This document shows, in pieces, positions 1 to 6,390 of a stretch of DNA of 15,800 nucleotides (within the stretch, counting starts at the first letter, position 1; each line of letters starts with the position of its first letter). This DNA is from Gemmatimonadota bacterium (lineage in GTDB: Bacteria > Gemmatimonadota > Gemmatimonadetes > Longimicrobiales > Longimicrobiaceae). Made by a program: the position numbers and the translations under genes. The notes beneath the pieces are model-generated. The model did not search any database, was not told the DNA's origin, and was given only the letters and a program-made list of their open reading frames with translations. Where the stretch lies: assembly GCA_019348475.1 (NCBI GenBank), contig JAHWJJ010000038.1:1-15800 (forward strand). The letters are read 5' to 3'.

Positions 1-2280
1 GAGCTGGAGCTGTGCCTGGCGCTGGCCAAGCGCGCCGGCTGCCGCTTCATCTGGCTTTCGGCTACGGTCGATCCCCGCTTCTACGCCGAGTACCTGGAGA
101 GCGCCGCCGTCATCGAATCCTCCGCCTTCGATCCCGAAAAGGCGGCGGAGGTGCGCGTATCCAACACCAGCGACCCCGTCGGTTTCCTGGGCGACCGCTT
201 CATGCGGCACGTGCAGAAGGAGAAGCGCGGCGTCGCCGTCTTCGTCCCCACGCGCGCGGGGACGGAGCAGGTGGCGAAGGTGGTGACGGAGCGGTACCGG
301 GGCGTGCTGACCGAGTTCTACCACGGCGGCGAGCCGGTGACGAAGCTGCGCCCGTTCCTGGAGGAGGACGGGGCGCCGCACCCGTTCGTGCTGTCGATGA
401 CCGCCGCGGGGCAGAGCGCGCTGAACATCCGCGGCCTGGACACCGTGGTGATCGAGGACGCGCAGTTCACCACGCTGGTCAAGAAGGGAAAGAGCGTCCT
501 GACGCGCATGCCGCTGGGCGCAAACGAGATATTGCAGATGGCGGGGCGCGTGCACGGCCGCGTGGAAGACGGCGAGGTGTGGATCCTCTCCGAGCGCGAC
601 ATCCAGTTCGAGAACCTGCGCCCCACCGAGCCGCACTTTCAGCTGGCCGGCGACCCCGACCGCGTGGCGATGACCTGCGCCGACATGGGCGTCCGCGCGG
701 ACGAACTGGACCTCCCCGTCCCGCTGGACCGCATCGCCTACCGCCGCGCCGTGGAGCTGCTGCAGACGCGCGGCATCATCGAGAACGGCCGGCTCACCCG
801 CTACGGGCGTGAGGTGGAGGTGCTGCCGGTCGACCGCGCCTGGGGCGAGCTGCTGGTGCAGTCGGACGAGCACCTGGTCCCCATCGTCGCCACCTGCGCC
901 AGCATCGAGTCGCTGCACCGCATGCTGCGCCAGCAGGACAACGACATCGGCCAGTACGTCGTCGACGGCAGCGACCACCTGACGGCGTACGCCATCGACC
1001 AGGACGCGCTGGAGACGCTCGGCACGCTGGGCAGCGTGTACGGACTGCCGCGCCACGTGTTCGAGCAGGAGCCGCTGGAGAAGTGGTGCGAGGAGCGGGG
1101 GGTGATGATGCGCTCCATCGAGGACGCCGCGCTCGCCATCGCCTCCATCTACCGGGGGATGGACCTGGAGCTGCCCCGCACGCTGCCGAAGCTGAACGGC
1201 CGGATCGACCGCGAGTGGCGCGCCCTGGTCGCGCGGGTGATGCCGTTCGACCTGGTGATCGACGAAGAGACCAGCTGGGGCGAGGAGGTGAACGTCAGCA
1301 AGACCAGCGTCTGCCGCAACTACGGCGCGGTCGCGGGCGAGATCGTCTACTTCGCGGACAAGATGGGGCGCGCGCGCGGCTCCATCAGCGGCAGCAACAT
1401 CCCCGACGAGATGGTGTGGGAGTTCGCGAAGCCGGGCGAGGCGGAGGTCGTGTACGATCCCGGCCACCGCCGCGCGCCCCTGCGTCTCCGCCGCGCGAAG
1501 GAGTTCCACGGCTTCGTCCTGGAGAGCGAGGACGAGGGGATCGCCGCCTTCCCGAAGGGGCTGGAGGACCAGGCCCGCCGCGCGCTGGCGGCCGCCGTGG
1601 CGAGCGGCCAGGCGTACCACCCCGACATCCCCGGCGTGCGCGAGACCCTGCGCGAACTGCGCGAGGTCTTTCGCCGCAGCGCGGGGACCACGGCCGCGGT
1701 GAACGAAAGCGTGCTGACGGACCACCTGATGGCGCGCCTGGCGGACGTGAACAGCTACGCGCAGTTCATGGAGACGCCGCTGCGCATTGACCCGGACGCG
1801 CTGGTGCCGGCGGAGGAGCGGGCGCGGTGGATGGCGCTCCCCGACCACATCTGGATCGCGGATCGCTCCTATCCGCTGGATTACGTGATCGAGGGAGACA
1901 CCGCCGTCGTCCGCGCCCGGATTCCCGCCAAAACGCTGAACCAGGTGGATGAGGAGGAGCTGCCCACGTTCGACCGCCCGCTGCACTGGACGGTGACACG
2001 CGGCAAGCACGAGGCGGTGCGCGCCGCGACGCTGGACGAGGCGCGGCAGCAGGTGCGCGAGACCAGCCCCGCCACCCGCGCCCGCAAGCGCGACGCGGAA
2101 GAAGGGGGCGGCGGACGGGGTCGCACCCGCGGCGAAGGCGGACGCCCGCGCCGCAGCGGGCAGCGCAAGGGCGGCGGCCGCAACGGCGGCGACGACGGCG
2201 GCGGGCGTGGCGGCCGGAGCGGCGGCGGACGCCGGCGGAAGGGCGGGGGGCACAAGGGGCGGCGGAAGGCGCGGCATTAG
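1..2280 (+). CDS. HrpA-like DEAH-box ATP-dependent RNA helicase, 5' truncated by the window
   Basis: The reading frame is open from base 1 and gives 759 residues; the Walker A and DEAH boxes lie upstream of the window. Numbering from base 1, motif III (SAT) is at residues 20-22, the RecA2 lobe follows, motif V (TAAGQSALNIRG) is near 134-145 and motif VI (QMAGRVHGR) at 179-187. A winged-helix/HA2-like segment with the typical ENGRLTRYGREVEVLPVD pattern follows. A C-terminal domain (LPDHIWIADRSYPLDYVIEG) resembles the C-terminal region of HrpA. The last 67 residues or so (693-759) are a basic Arg/Gly-rich tail, a type often used for RNA binding. DEAH helicases of this family unwind RNA or RNP; substrate unknown here. 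An internal GTG at 151 is not the true start, because SAT lies upstream in the same frame. Motif VI has one residue more than the QRxGRxGR consensus. A terminator follows at 2456. Confidence 0.85.
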   Translation, partial: ELELCLALAKRAGCRFIWLSATVDPRFYAEYLESAAVIESSAFDPEKAAEVRVSNTSDPVGFLGDRFMRHVQKEKRGVAVFVPTRAGTEQVAKVVTERYRGVLTEFYHGGEPVTKLRPFLEEDGAPHPFVLSMTAAGQSALNIRGLDTVVIEDAQFTTLVKKGKSVLTRMPLGANEILQMAGRVHGRVEDGEVWILSERDIQFENLRPTEPHFQLAGDPDRVAMTCADMGVRADELDLPVPLDRIAYRRAVELLQTRGIIENGRLTRYGREVEVLPVDRAWGELLVQSDEHLVPIVATCASIESLHRMLRQQDNDIGQYVVDGSDHLTAYAIDQDALETLGTLGSVYGLPRHVFEQEPLEKWCEERGVMMRSIEDAALAIASIYRGMDLELPRTLPKLNGRIDREWRALVARVMPFDLVIDEETSWGEEVNVSKTSVCRNYGAVAGEIVYFADKMGRARGSISGSNIPDEMVWEFAKPGEAEVVYDPGHRRAPLRLRRAKEFHGFVLESEDEGIAAFPKGLEDQARRALAAAVASGQAYHPDIPGVRETLRELREVFRRSAGTTAAVNESVLTDHLMARLADVNSYAQFMETPLRIDPDALVPAEERARWMALPDHIWIADRSYPLDYVIEGDTAVVRARIPAKTLNQVDEEELPTFDRPLHWTVTRGKHEAVRAATLDEARQQVRETSPATRARKRDAEEGGGGRGRTRGEGGRPRRSGQRKGGGRNGGDDGGGRGGRSGGGRRRKGGGHKGRRKARH

Positions 2281-2349
2281 CGTTCCGCGACGCGCGGGGG
2301 AGGCCCCGCGCCGGAGCGAGCGCCGCCTCCTGCACGATGTGTCGCGCCC

Positions 2350-2404
2350 CCGCCGCGGCGAATGAATTCGCGGCTACGACAACACAATGTCCGCCTTCGC
2401 GGAC
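2350..2404. repeat. Short intergenic hairpin cluster (possible dispersed repeat)
   Basis: Two small inverted repeats lie side by side in the gap between the helicase and the transporter: GCGAAT-GA-ATTCGC around 2358-2371, and GTCCGC-CTTC-GCGGAC at 2389-2404, a perfect 6-bp stem with a four-base loop. No reading frame here looks coding. From memory this resembles intergenic repeats of Longimicrobium-type genomes, but that is an impression, not a search result. Confidence 0.4.
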
Positions 2405-2455
2405 GGCTCCTGCCGCACGCCGGCTGAGTGCACGAAGGCGGCCTCCGCGCCGTTG

Positions 2456-2490
2456 AAGCCCCGCGCAGTTGCGGGGCTTTCCGCTGTTGT
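2456..2490 (+). terminator. Intrinsic terminator of the helicase gene
   Basis: A perfect 9-bp stem AAGCCCCGC (2456-2464) / GCGGGGCTT (2471-2479) with loop GCAGTT is followed by a T-containing stretch (TCCGCTGTTGTT). It lies 176 bases after the helicase stop codon and points in the gene's direction. The other strand has no U-tract, so it probably serves only the plus strand. Confidence 0.6.
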
Positions 2491-2551
2491 TGCGGCGGCT
2501 TCAGCCGCTCCGGCGCGAGCTTCGGCTGGTGCACCCGCGGCCGCCTTTCGC

Positions 2552-3457
2552 CTAACCCTCCTGCCCGGCGGGGCTCGGCGCCATCGCGTTGCGCGCGCGG
2601 CCGGCGCGGATGGCGACGCCGACGCCCGCGAAGATCAGCGCCACCGCGGGGAGCATCGTCCACGAGATGCGCTCGTGCAGCAGCGGGACTGCGAGCATCG
2701 CGGTCATCACCGGCTGCAGGTAGACGAAGGTGCTGACCAGGCTCGCCTCCACCCGCCGCGACGCCCACAGGTTCAGGTAGTACGCCGCCACCGTGGGCCC
2801 CACAACGATGTACGCCAGCGCCGCCCACGTCGCCGGCGCCACTCCGCCCGTCTCGCGGATGGCCGGCAGTAGCCCCCACGGCAGCATCCCCACCACCCCG
2901 AACGCGAACACCCAGGTGATGACGGTGAGCGCGTTGTAGCGCTTCAGCAGCCCGCGCGAAATCACGAGGTAAATGCTGTACGACGCCACGTTGCACAGCG
3001 CCAGCAGGTTGCCCGCCACGCTCCCCTCGTGCACCCCCGCGCCCACCAGCATCAGCGCGCCGCTCCCCGCCAGCGCGATGCCCAGCCACTTGGCGCGCGT
3101 GGCGATCTCCTTGCGCAGCACGATGGCCACCAGCAGCGTCATCGCGGGGCCGGCGGCCACCAGCGTCTGCGCGGCCGTCGCCGTGGTGAGCGTGAGCGCG
3201 GTGATGTACAGCAGCTGGTTGGCGATCACGCCGAACAGCGAATAGACCGCCAGCAGCCCGTAGTCGCGCAGCGAATGGACGCGCTCGCGGACGATCAGGC
3301 GGTGCAGGACGAAGAACAGCGCGGCCGCGCCGGTCACGCGCAGCAACGCCAGCGCGGGGCTGGACAGGTCGCGCAGCGCCACCTTCACCGCCACGGGAAG
3401 CGTTGCGAATAGCACCTGCACCAGCAGCAGCGCCAGGAGTACCTTCGGAGACCTCAA
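2552..3457 (-). CDS. EamA/DMT-family drug/metabolite transporter
   Basis: A 301-residue integral membrane protein with about ten hydrophobic segments in two EamA repeats (roughly residues 5-138 and 150-285), the normal size for the family. Typical features are the N-terminal LFATLPVAVKVAL helix, the APALALLR-like stretch (here SSPALALLRV), the QLLYITALTLTTATAAQTLV segment, and the second-repeat pattern GPTVAAYYLNLWASRRVEASLVS. DMT transporters export amino acids, nucleobases, drugs or other metabolites; the substrate cannot be read from the sequence. I chose the TTG at 3457 because hydrophobic sequence begins just after it and a GAGAAG purine run precedes it. An in-frame ATG at 3556 would add 33 polar residues and place an intrinsic terminator inside the gene. 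It converges on the helicase gene. Regulation by transcription attenuation in the leader is suggested by that terminator. Confidence 0.85.
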   Translation of the reverse strand: MRSPKVLLALLLVQVLFATLPVAVKVALRDLSSPALALLRVTGAAALFFVLHRLIVRERVHSLRDYGLLAVYSLFGVIANQLLYITALTLTTATAAQTLVAAGPAMTLLVAIVLRKEIATRAKWLGIALAGSGALMLVGAGVHEGSVAGNLLALCNVASYSIYLVISRGLLKRYNALTVITWVFAFGVVGMLPWGLLPAIRETGGVAPATWAALAYIVVGPTVAAYYLNLWASRRVEASLVSTFVYLQPVMTAMLAVPLLHERISWTMLPAVALIFAGVGVAIRAGRARNAMAPSPAGQEG

Positions 3458-3477
3458 GACCGGCTGCTTCTCTGGAT

Positions 3478-3549
3478 TCAGGCAAAAAGCTCCGGCCCCG
3501 CCGCGTTGGCGAGGGCCGGAGTGGTCGCTCGGGACGCGGCGGCACTCAC
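3478..3549 (-). CDS. Possible leader peptide upstream of the DMT transporter (tentative)
   Basis: A 23-codon frame starts with GTG at 3549 and ends with TGA at 3480-3478, so its 3' half overlaps the terminator hairpin. The peptide is alanine-rich (MSAAASRATTPALANAAGPE then LFA). This arrangement is what one expects of a ribosome-mediated attenuator. However, no convincing ribosome binding site precedes the GTG, and in very GC-rich DNA short alanine-rich frames arise by chance. A rival reading is that the ATG at 3556, in frame with the transporter, is used instead. Confidence 0.25.
   Translation of the reverse strand: MSAAASRATTPALANAAGPELFA
3484..3521 (-). terminator. Attenuator-like intrinsic terminator in the transporter leader
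   Basis: Read on the minus strand, CTCCGGCCC (3521-3513) pairs perfectly with GGGCCGGAG (3498-3490). An inner CGCC/GGCG stem extends it, and the 3' arm runs straight into CTTTTT (3489-3484). The U-tract exists only on the minus strand. It lies 26 bases before the proposed TTG start of the transporter, with no minus-strand gene upstream that would need termination, so it most likely controls read-through into the transporter. Confidence 0.6.
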
Positions 3550-3659
3550 GTTCCATGCCCCGCGCGCGACAATCTGCGCCGCGCCCGCCCTGCGCGACAG
3601 GTGCCGCGTGCCCGGGGTGGCGGAGTTCTGGCGCCGCGGTGCTCGGAAGCGGGCCGTCC

Positions 3660-3693
3660 GGATCTACGGAAACGCGGAACGCGCGTAGATTCC
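3660..3693. repeat. Inverted repeat GGATCTACG ... CGTAGATTCC
   Basis: GGATCTACG (3660-3668) faces CGTAGATTCC (3684-3693), a near-perfect stem with one unpaired base, around a loop containing two GGAA(A)CGC-like units. The arm sequence GGA(A)TCTAC recurs at 5419-5427 and 12957-12964, which links it to a possible dispersed element. Confidence 0.45.
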
Positions 3694-3742
3694 TGGCGCA
3701 GGGGACCGCGGACCACCACTGGCGCGTTCGGGACGCGGGGTG

Positions 3743-3770
3743 TTCCTGGCCGGGGCGGGTGCGTATCTTG
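3743..3770 (+). promoter_or_regulatory. Candidate promoter of the small acidic protein gene
   Basis: The sequence GCGTATCTTG (3761-3770) contains a -10-like TATCTT (3764-3769), 50 bases before the ATG at 3820. The same CGTATCTTG occurs at 11411-11419 before the sigma54 activator gene. The -35 side is weak (TTCCTG at 3743-3748, 15-base spacer), so the call rests on the recurrent -10 element. Confidence 0.4.
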
Positions 3771-3819
3771 CCGCCGCCTGCAGCACCCGGACGGAGCCCG
3801 ATAAACACGCGGAGGAACG

Positions 3820-4203
3820 ATGAGCGAGACGCAAGGCCACGATCACGACCACGGTGGTGAGGAGGAGGGATTCGGAGTCGCCCTGGGGTTCCGGATCTTC
3901 GAGGCGGATGGCGGGCTCTACATGGCCGAGGCCGAGATTTCGTCGTACGTGGACGATCCCAATTCGCTGGGCGCCACGCTGGTGTTCCACTCGCTCAGTG
4001 ACCTGGACCCCACCTCCGCGCCCGACGATGACGACGACGACATGGGGTGGCGCATCGACATCGACGACGAGCTCACCCGCACCGAGGGCGGCCCCATGCG
4101 CGAGCAGTTCCACGCCATCCTGCGCCAGCTGTCCGGCCTGAGCGAGGACGAGCTGCGCGCCTACCTCAAGCAGGCGCGCGAGGAGACGGGGGTGGAGGAG
4201 TAG
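3820..4203 (+). CDS. Small acidic protein of unknown function with His/Asp-rich segments
   Basis: 127 residues starting at ATG 3820, with an excellent ribosome binding site (GGAGG about 4-8 bases upstream). I do not recognise a family. Visible features are a histidine-rich N-terminus (HDHDHGG, residues 7-13), which could bind a divalent metal but may be just polar linker; a central beta-like part (FGVALGFRIF, YMAEAEISSYV); a run of six aspartates at 69-74; and a C-terminal amphipathic helix ending in acidic residues (LSEDELRAYLKQAREETG). The protein is strongly acidic with no signal peptide or membrane segment, so it is probably cytoplasmic. It appears monocistronic: a hairpin and 247 bases separate it from the next gene, which has its own candidate promoter. 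Confidence 0.75.
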   Translation: MSETQGHDHDHGGEEEGFGVALGFRIFEADGGLYMAEAEISSYVDDPNSLGATLVFHSLSDLDPTSAPDDDDDDMGWRIDIDDELTRTEGGPMREQFHAILRQLSGLSEDELRAYLKQAREETGVEE

Positions 4204-4210
4204 GGACTGC

Positions 4211-4231
4211 CAGGGAACAGGGAACAGGGAA
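4211..4231 (+). repeat. Heptanucleotide tandem repeat (CAGGGAA)x3
   Basis: Three perfect, adjacent copies of CAGGGAA begin 7 bases after the stop codon of the small acidic gene. They lie outside any gene. The copy number is low, and such microsatellites arise by slippage, so no function is claimed. Confidence 0.7.
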
Positions 4232-4235
4232 TGGC

Positions 4236-4260
4236 GGGACGGCTCCGGAGTCCCCGTCCC
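4236..4260 (+). terminator. Weak terminator-like hairpin after the small acidic gene
   Basis: GGGACGG (4236-4242) pairs with CCGTCCC (4254-4260) around an 11-base loop containing the palindrome CTCCGGAG. There is no T-tract downstream, so termination may be inefficient or factor-dependent. Confidence 0.3.
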
Positions 4261-4355
4261 CCTCCCGGAGAATCCCCCGTTGCAATCAGGCGTTGCGGCG
4301 GGGGATGATCCTTGTCGGCAGCGCGGCTCTGGTTCCCCCGTCGGCTCTCCAGGAT

Positions 4356-4361
4356 TATCTT
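4356..4361 (+). promoter_or_regulatory. Candidate -10 element (TATCTT) upstream of the DUF4105 gene
   Basis: TATCTT occurs in a locally AT-rich patch (GATTATCTTATC), the same hexamer as in two other candidate promoters in this window. It is 89 bases before the ATG at 4451, farther than in those two, and no good -35 hexamer is seen at 16-18 bases. Confidence 0.3.
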
Positions 4362-4450
4362 ATCAGCCGCGTGATCCCACCCGGCGACCTCCTGATGACC
4401 ATGGCCCCGCAGTGCCTGCAAGGCCCCGCGTTCGCGCACGGCTGAGGACG

Positions 4451-5260
4451 ATGCTCTGGGCCGTGCTGTGCGTGCTGCTGATCGTGCTGGTCGCGGGTGC
4501 GGCCGCGTGGAGCGCCCGCCGGCCTTCGCACGACCGCCCGTGGGCGGGCGAGCAGGCCCTGCTGCCGGCGGTGACGATCACGGGCACGCAGGTGCACGTG
4601 CGCAACGTGCGCGACTTCGCCTACGGCCCCGGGACCGACTTCACCCCCGCGTACCGCGAGCACACGTACTACCTGGACCGGCTGGAGCGCGTGTGGTTCG
4701 GGCTGTCGCCGTTCAGCCGCGACTGGCGCGGTCCGGCGCACGCGTTCCTCTCCTTCCAGTTCTCCGACGGCCAGTACGTCGCCGTCTCGGTCGAGGCGCG
4801 GCGCGAGGCGGGTGAGGCGTACTCCATCTGGAAGGGCGCCCTGCGCCACTACGAGCTCATCTACGTCATCGGCGAGGAGCGCGACCTGGTGGGCGTGCGC
4901 GTGCTGAAGGACGACCCCGTCTACCTGTATCCCATGCGCGCCACGCCCGAGCAGGCGCGCGCGCTCTTCGTCCGCATGCTGCGGCGCGCGCAGCAGGTGG
5001 AGCAGCGGCCGGAGTTCTACAACACCTTCTCCAACAACTGCACCACCAACATCCTGCAGCCCGTCAACCAGATCGCGGACAAGGACATCCCGTTCGGGCT
5101 GGAGATCCTGCTCCCCGGCTACAGCGACAGGCTGGCGCACCAGCGCGGACTGATCGACACCGACCTGCCGCTGGAGCAGGCCCGCCGCCGCTTCGAGGTG
5201 AACGACCGCGCCCGCGACGCCCTGGCCGCCCCCGACTTCTCCGCCCGCATCCGCGCGTAG
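4451..5260 (+). CDS. Membrane-anchored DUF4105 (Lnb N-terminal periplasmic domain) protein
   Basis: 269 residues from ATG 4451, preceded by GAGG at good distance; in-frame sequence upstream is not protein-like. Residues 1-20 (MLWAVLCVLLIVLVAGAAAW) form a signal anchor, so the rest should lie outside the cytoplasmic membrane. The body matches DUF4105: RNVRDFAYGPGTDF (51-64), HAFLSFQFSDG (97-107), the SVEARREAGEAYS segment, and the hallmark NTFSNNCTTNIL (191-202) with Cys197. Family knowledge: this domain is the N-terminal part of Lnb-type proteins linked to lipoprotein N-acylation in Bacteroidetes. The conserved Cys and His (here Cys197 and His97) suggest a thiol catalyst; that assignment is inference. 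This protein is much shorter than full Lnb and lacks a multi-spanning C-terminal part, so its exact reaction is open. It appears to be transcribed alone. Confidence 0.8.
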   Translation: MLWAVLCVLLIVLVAGAAAWSARRPSHDRPWAGEQALLPAVTITGTQVHVRNVRDFAYGPGTDFTPAYREHTYYLDRLERVWFGLSPFSRDWRGPAHAFLSFQFSDGQYVAVSVEARREAGEAYSIWKGALRHYELIYVIGEERDLVGVRVLKDDPVYLYPMRATPEQARALFVRMLRRAQQVEQRPEFYNTFSNNCTTNILQPVNQIADKDIPFGLEILLPGYSDRLAHQRGLIDTDLPLEQARRRFEVNDRARDALAAPDFSARIRA

Positions 5261-5305
5261 GCTCGCGGGCGCTTCACCGATGCCGACGGGTCCCGCGCGA
5301 GCCCC

Positions 5306-5432
5306 GTCATCCTGAGCCGGTCGCGGCGGCGGCAACCGTGTGGGACGGACGGCGAGGCTGTCATTCCGAAGGAGGCGCGCGCGATCTTCGCCCGTTGCTG
5401 AACTTCCCGCCGCCGACTGAGGAATCTACTCA
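5306..5432 (+). repeat. Degenerate dispersed repeat (GTCATYCYGA ... GAGGAATCTACTC type)
   Basis: Two similar heads, GTCATCCTGAG (5306-5316) and GTCATTCCGAAGGAGG (5360-5375), are followed by CTGAGGAATCTACTCA (5417-5432). This head-to-tail pattern resembles intergenic elements I recall from several GC-rich phyla, where GTCATTCTGAG-like heads pair with GAATCT tails. A GGATCTACTC variant of the tail also occurs at 12957-12966. It is a recognition by pattern; copy number in the genome cannot be judged from one window. Confidence 0.45.
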
Positions 5433-5540
5433 CCCGTGCTGGTGCTCGGCCCCGTGGTCAGACCCCTGCCCGCGTGCTTGCACAGAGCATCGGACGACGA
5501 ACGAAGTTCTCCTCTGATGCTCGGTACAGCGGAAGAAAAC

Positions 5541-5580
5541 GAAGAGGCGCGGCTGGAGAACTCTCCGGCCGCGCCTCTTC
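5541..5580 (-). terminator. Strong intrinsic terminator of the DUF411 gene
   Basis: A perfect 13-bp stem GAAGAGGCGCGGC (5541-5553) / GCCGCGCCTCTTC (5568-5580) has a further GGAG/CTCC pairing in the loop. On the minus strand it is followed by GTTTTCTTCC, a U-rich tail, and it starts 27 bases after the DUF411 stop. It may also stop plus-strand transcription coming from DUF4105. Confidence 0.75.
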
Positions 5581-5606
5581 GTATCAATCCGTGGATACGC
5601 CAGACG

Positions 5607-6143
5607 TCAGCGCGACTCGTACACCGACACCTTGCCGTCACGCGAAAAGGCGATGACGTCGTACGGGTCCTTGCGGCCGCCGGGCACCTCCATCCCGGGT
5701 GAGCCCACCGGCATCCCCGGCACCGCGATCCCCGCCACCTGCGGGCGCTCGCGCAGCATGCGGCGGATCACGTCGGCGGGAACGTGGCCCTCCACCACGT
5801 AGCCGTCCACGATCGCCGTGTGGCAGCTGGCCAGGTGCCCGGGCAGGCCGTGCTCGTCCTTTACGGGCTGCACGTTTGGCACGTCGTGTACCTCCACCTC
5901 GAAGCCGGCGGCCTGCACGTGGTCCACCCACGCGCGGCAGCAGCCGCAGCTGGGCGTCTTGTACACCACCATCCGGGTGTTCTGCGCGGGCGCCGCGGCC
6001 TGTCCCGCCTGGGACGCGGACGCCGCACCCGCGTCGGCGGCCGGCGCGGCCTCGGCCTTCGCCGCGCGGTTGCAGGCGCCCAGCGCCAGCAGCATCAGCA
6101 CGGCGGCCCGGGCGGTGCGCCGGAAAAGGACGTTCGACTTCAT
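5607..6143 (-). CDS. DUF411 metal-binding lipoprotein
   Basis: 178 residues. An N-terminal signal peptide ends in a lipobox LGAC (21-24), so Cys24 should be lipidated and the protein attached to a membrane facing the periplasm. An Ala/Gln-rich linker (25-55) leads to the DUF411 domain: VVYKTPSCGCCRAWVDHV (59-76, thiols Cys66, Cys68, Cys69), a second cluster SCHTAIVDGYVVEGHVP (106-122, Cys107, His108, His120) and the family signature PGMPVGSPGME (142-152). DUF411 proteins are predicted metal binders often found near copper-resistance genes; no such neighbours are present here, so a role in copper or other soft-metal handling is inferred from the family only. The gene is divergent from thiM and ends at a strong terminator. 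No clear ribosome binding site precedes the ATG, but this start gives the full signal peptide. Confidence 0.88.
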   Translation of the reverse strand: MKSNVLFRRTARAAVLMLLALGACNRAAKAEAAPAADAGAASASQAGQAAAPAQNTRMVVYKTPSCGCCRAWVDHVQAAGFEVEVHDVPNVQPVKDEHGLPGHLASCHTAIVDGYVVEGHVPADVIRRMLRERPQVAGIAVPGMPVGSPGMEVPGGRKDPYDVIAFSRDGKVSVYESR

Positions 6144-6315
6144 GGCGCTCGATCGTGCTCAGGGAAGAGAGACGCACCGCCCGCGCGGTGCCGGTCCACG
6201 GTACACCGGGTCTCCCTCCGGGTTCGCCGCGGCAGGCGCGCCCACCGAATCGCCTCCGGGTGCCGTGCCCGGGTGCGATCGTCTTCAGGATCTGCAGCCC
6301 ACCGGGCCGGACCCG

Positions 6316-6344
6316 CTGGCGACCGCGCGCGGATGGCGTAAGTT
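6316..6344 (+). promoter_or_regulatory. Candidate thiM promoter
   Basis: GCGTAAGTTTC contains a -10-like TAAGTT (6339-6344) 46 bases before the thiM start, at the same distance as TATCTT before two other genes. CTGGCG (6316-6321) sits 17 bases upstream as a poor -35. I looked for a TPP riboswitch between here and the start, and upstream to 6144, and saw none of its conserved elements. Confidence 0.3.
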
Positions 6345-6390
6345 TCCCTTGTACGCCGGAGGTTCGACTTTCACCCGTCCACGCCCGCCC

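Larger units (their letters stand above)
3458..3819. other. 362-base divergent intergenic region between the DMT transporter and the small acidic protein
   Basis: No convincing gene except a possible minus-strand leader peptide (3478-3549). The region holds the attenuator-like terminator (3484-3521), an inverted repeat (3660-3693) and a candidate plus-strand promoter (TATCTTG at 3764-3770). I could not identify a clear minus-strand promoter for the transporter. Confidence 0.6.
5261..5606. other. 346-base gene-free region between DUF4105 and DUF411 genes
   Basis: The two flanking genes converge here. The region contains a degenerate dispersed-repeat element (5306-5432), a 7-bp inverted repeat GAGCATC/GATGCTC (5485-5491 and 5516-5522) and the strong terminator at 5541-5580. 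Open frames crossing it are short and carry the serine/threonine/methionine strings typical of translated repeats, so I call no gene. Confidence 0.6.

Noticed and set aside
3458..3556. ATG 3556 as start of the DMT transporter
   Set aside because: It would add 33 polar residues before the first membrane helix and put a strong intrinsic terminator inside the coding region; TTG 3457 fits the family better, though I cannot exclude it.
4304..4444. 46-codon open frame (ATG 4304) before the DUF4105 gene
   Set aside because: It overlaps the candidate promoter, has no protein-like composition or recognisable domain, and is short enough to occur by chance.
6144..6390. Possible TPP riboswitch upstream of thiM
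   Set aside because: None of the conserved thi-box segments (CTGAGA, GGATAATGCC-type) is present; the gap holds only GC-rich sequence and a candidate promoter.
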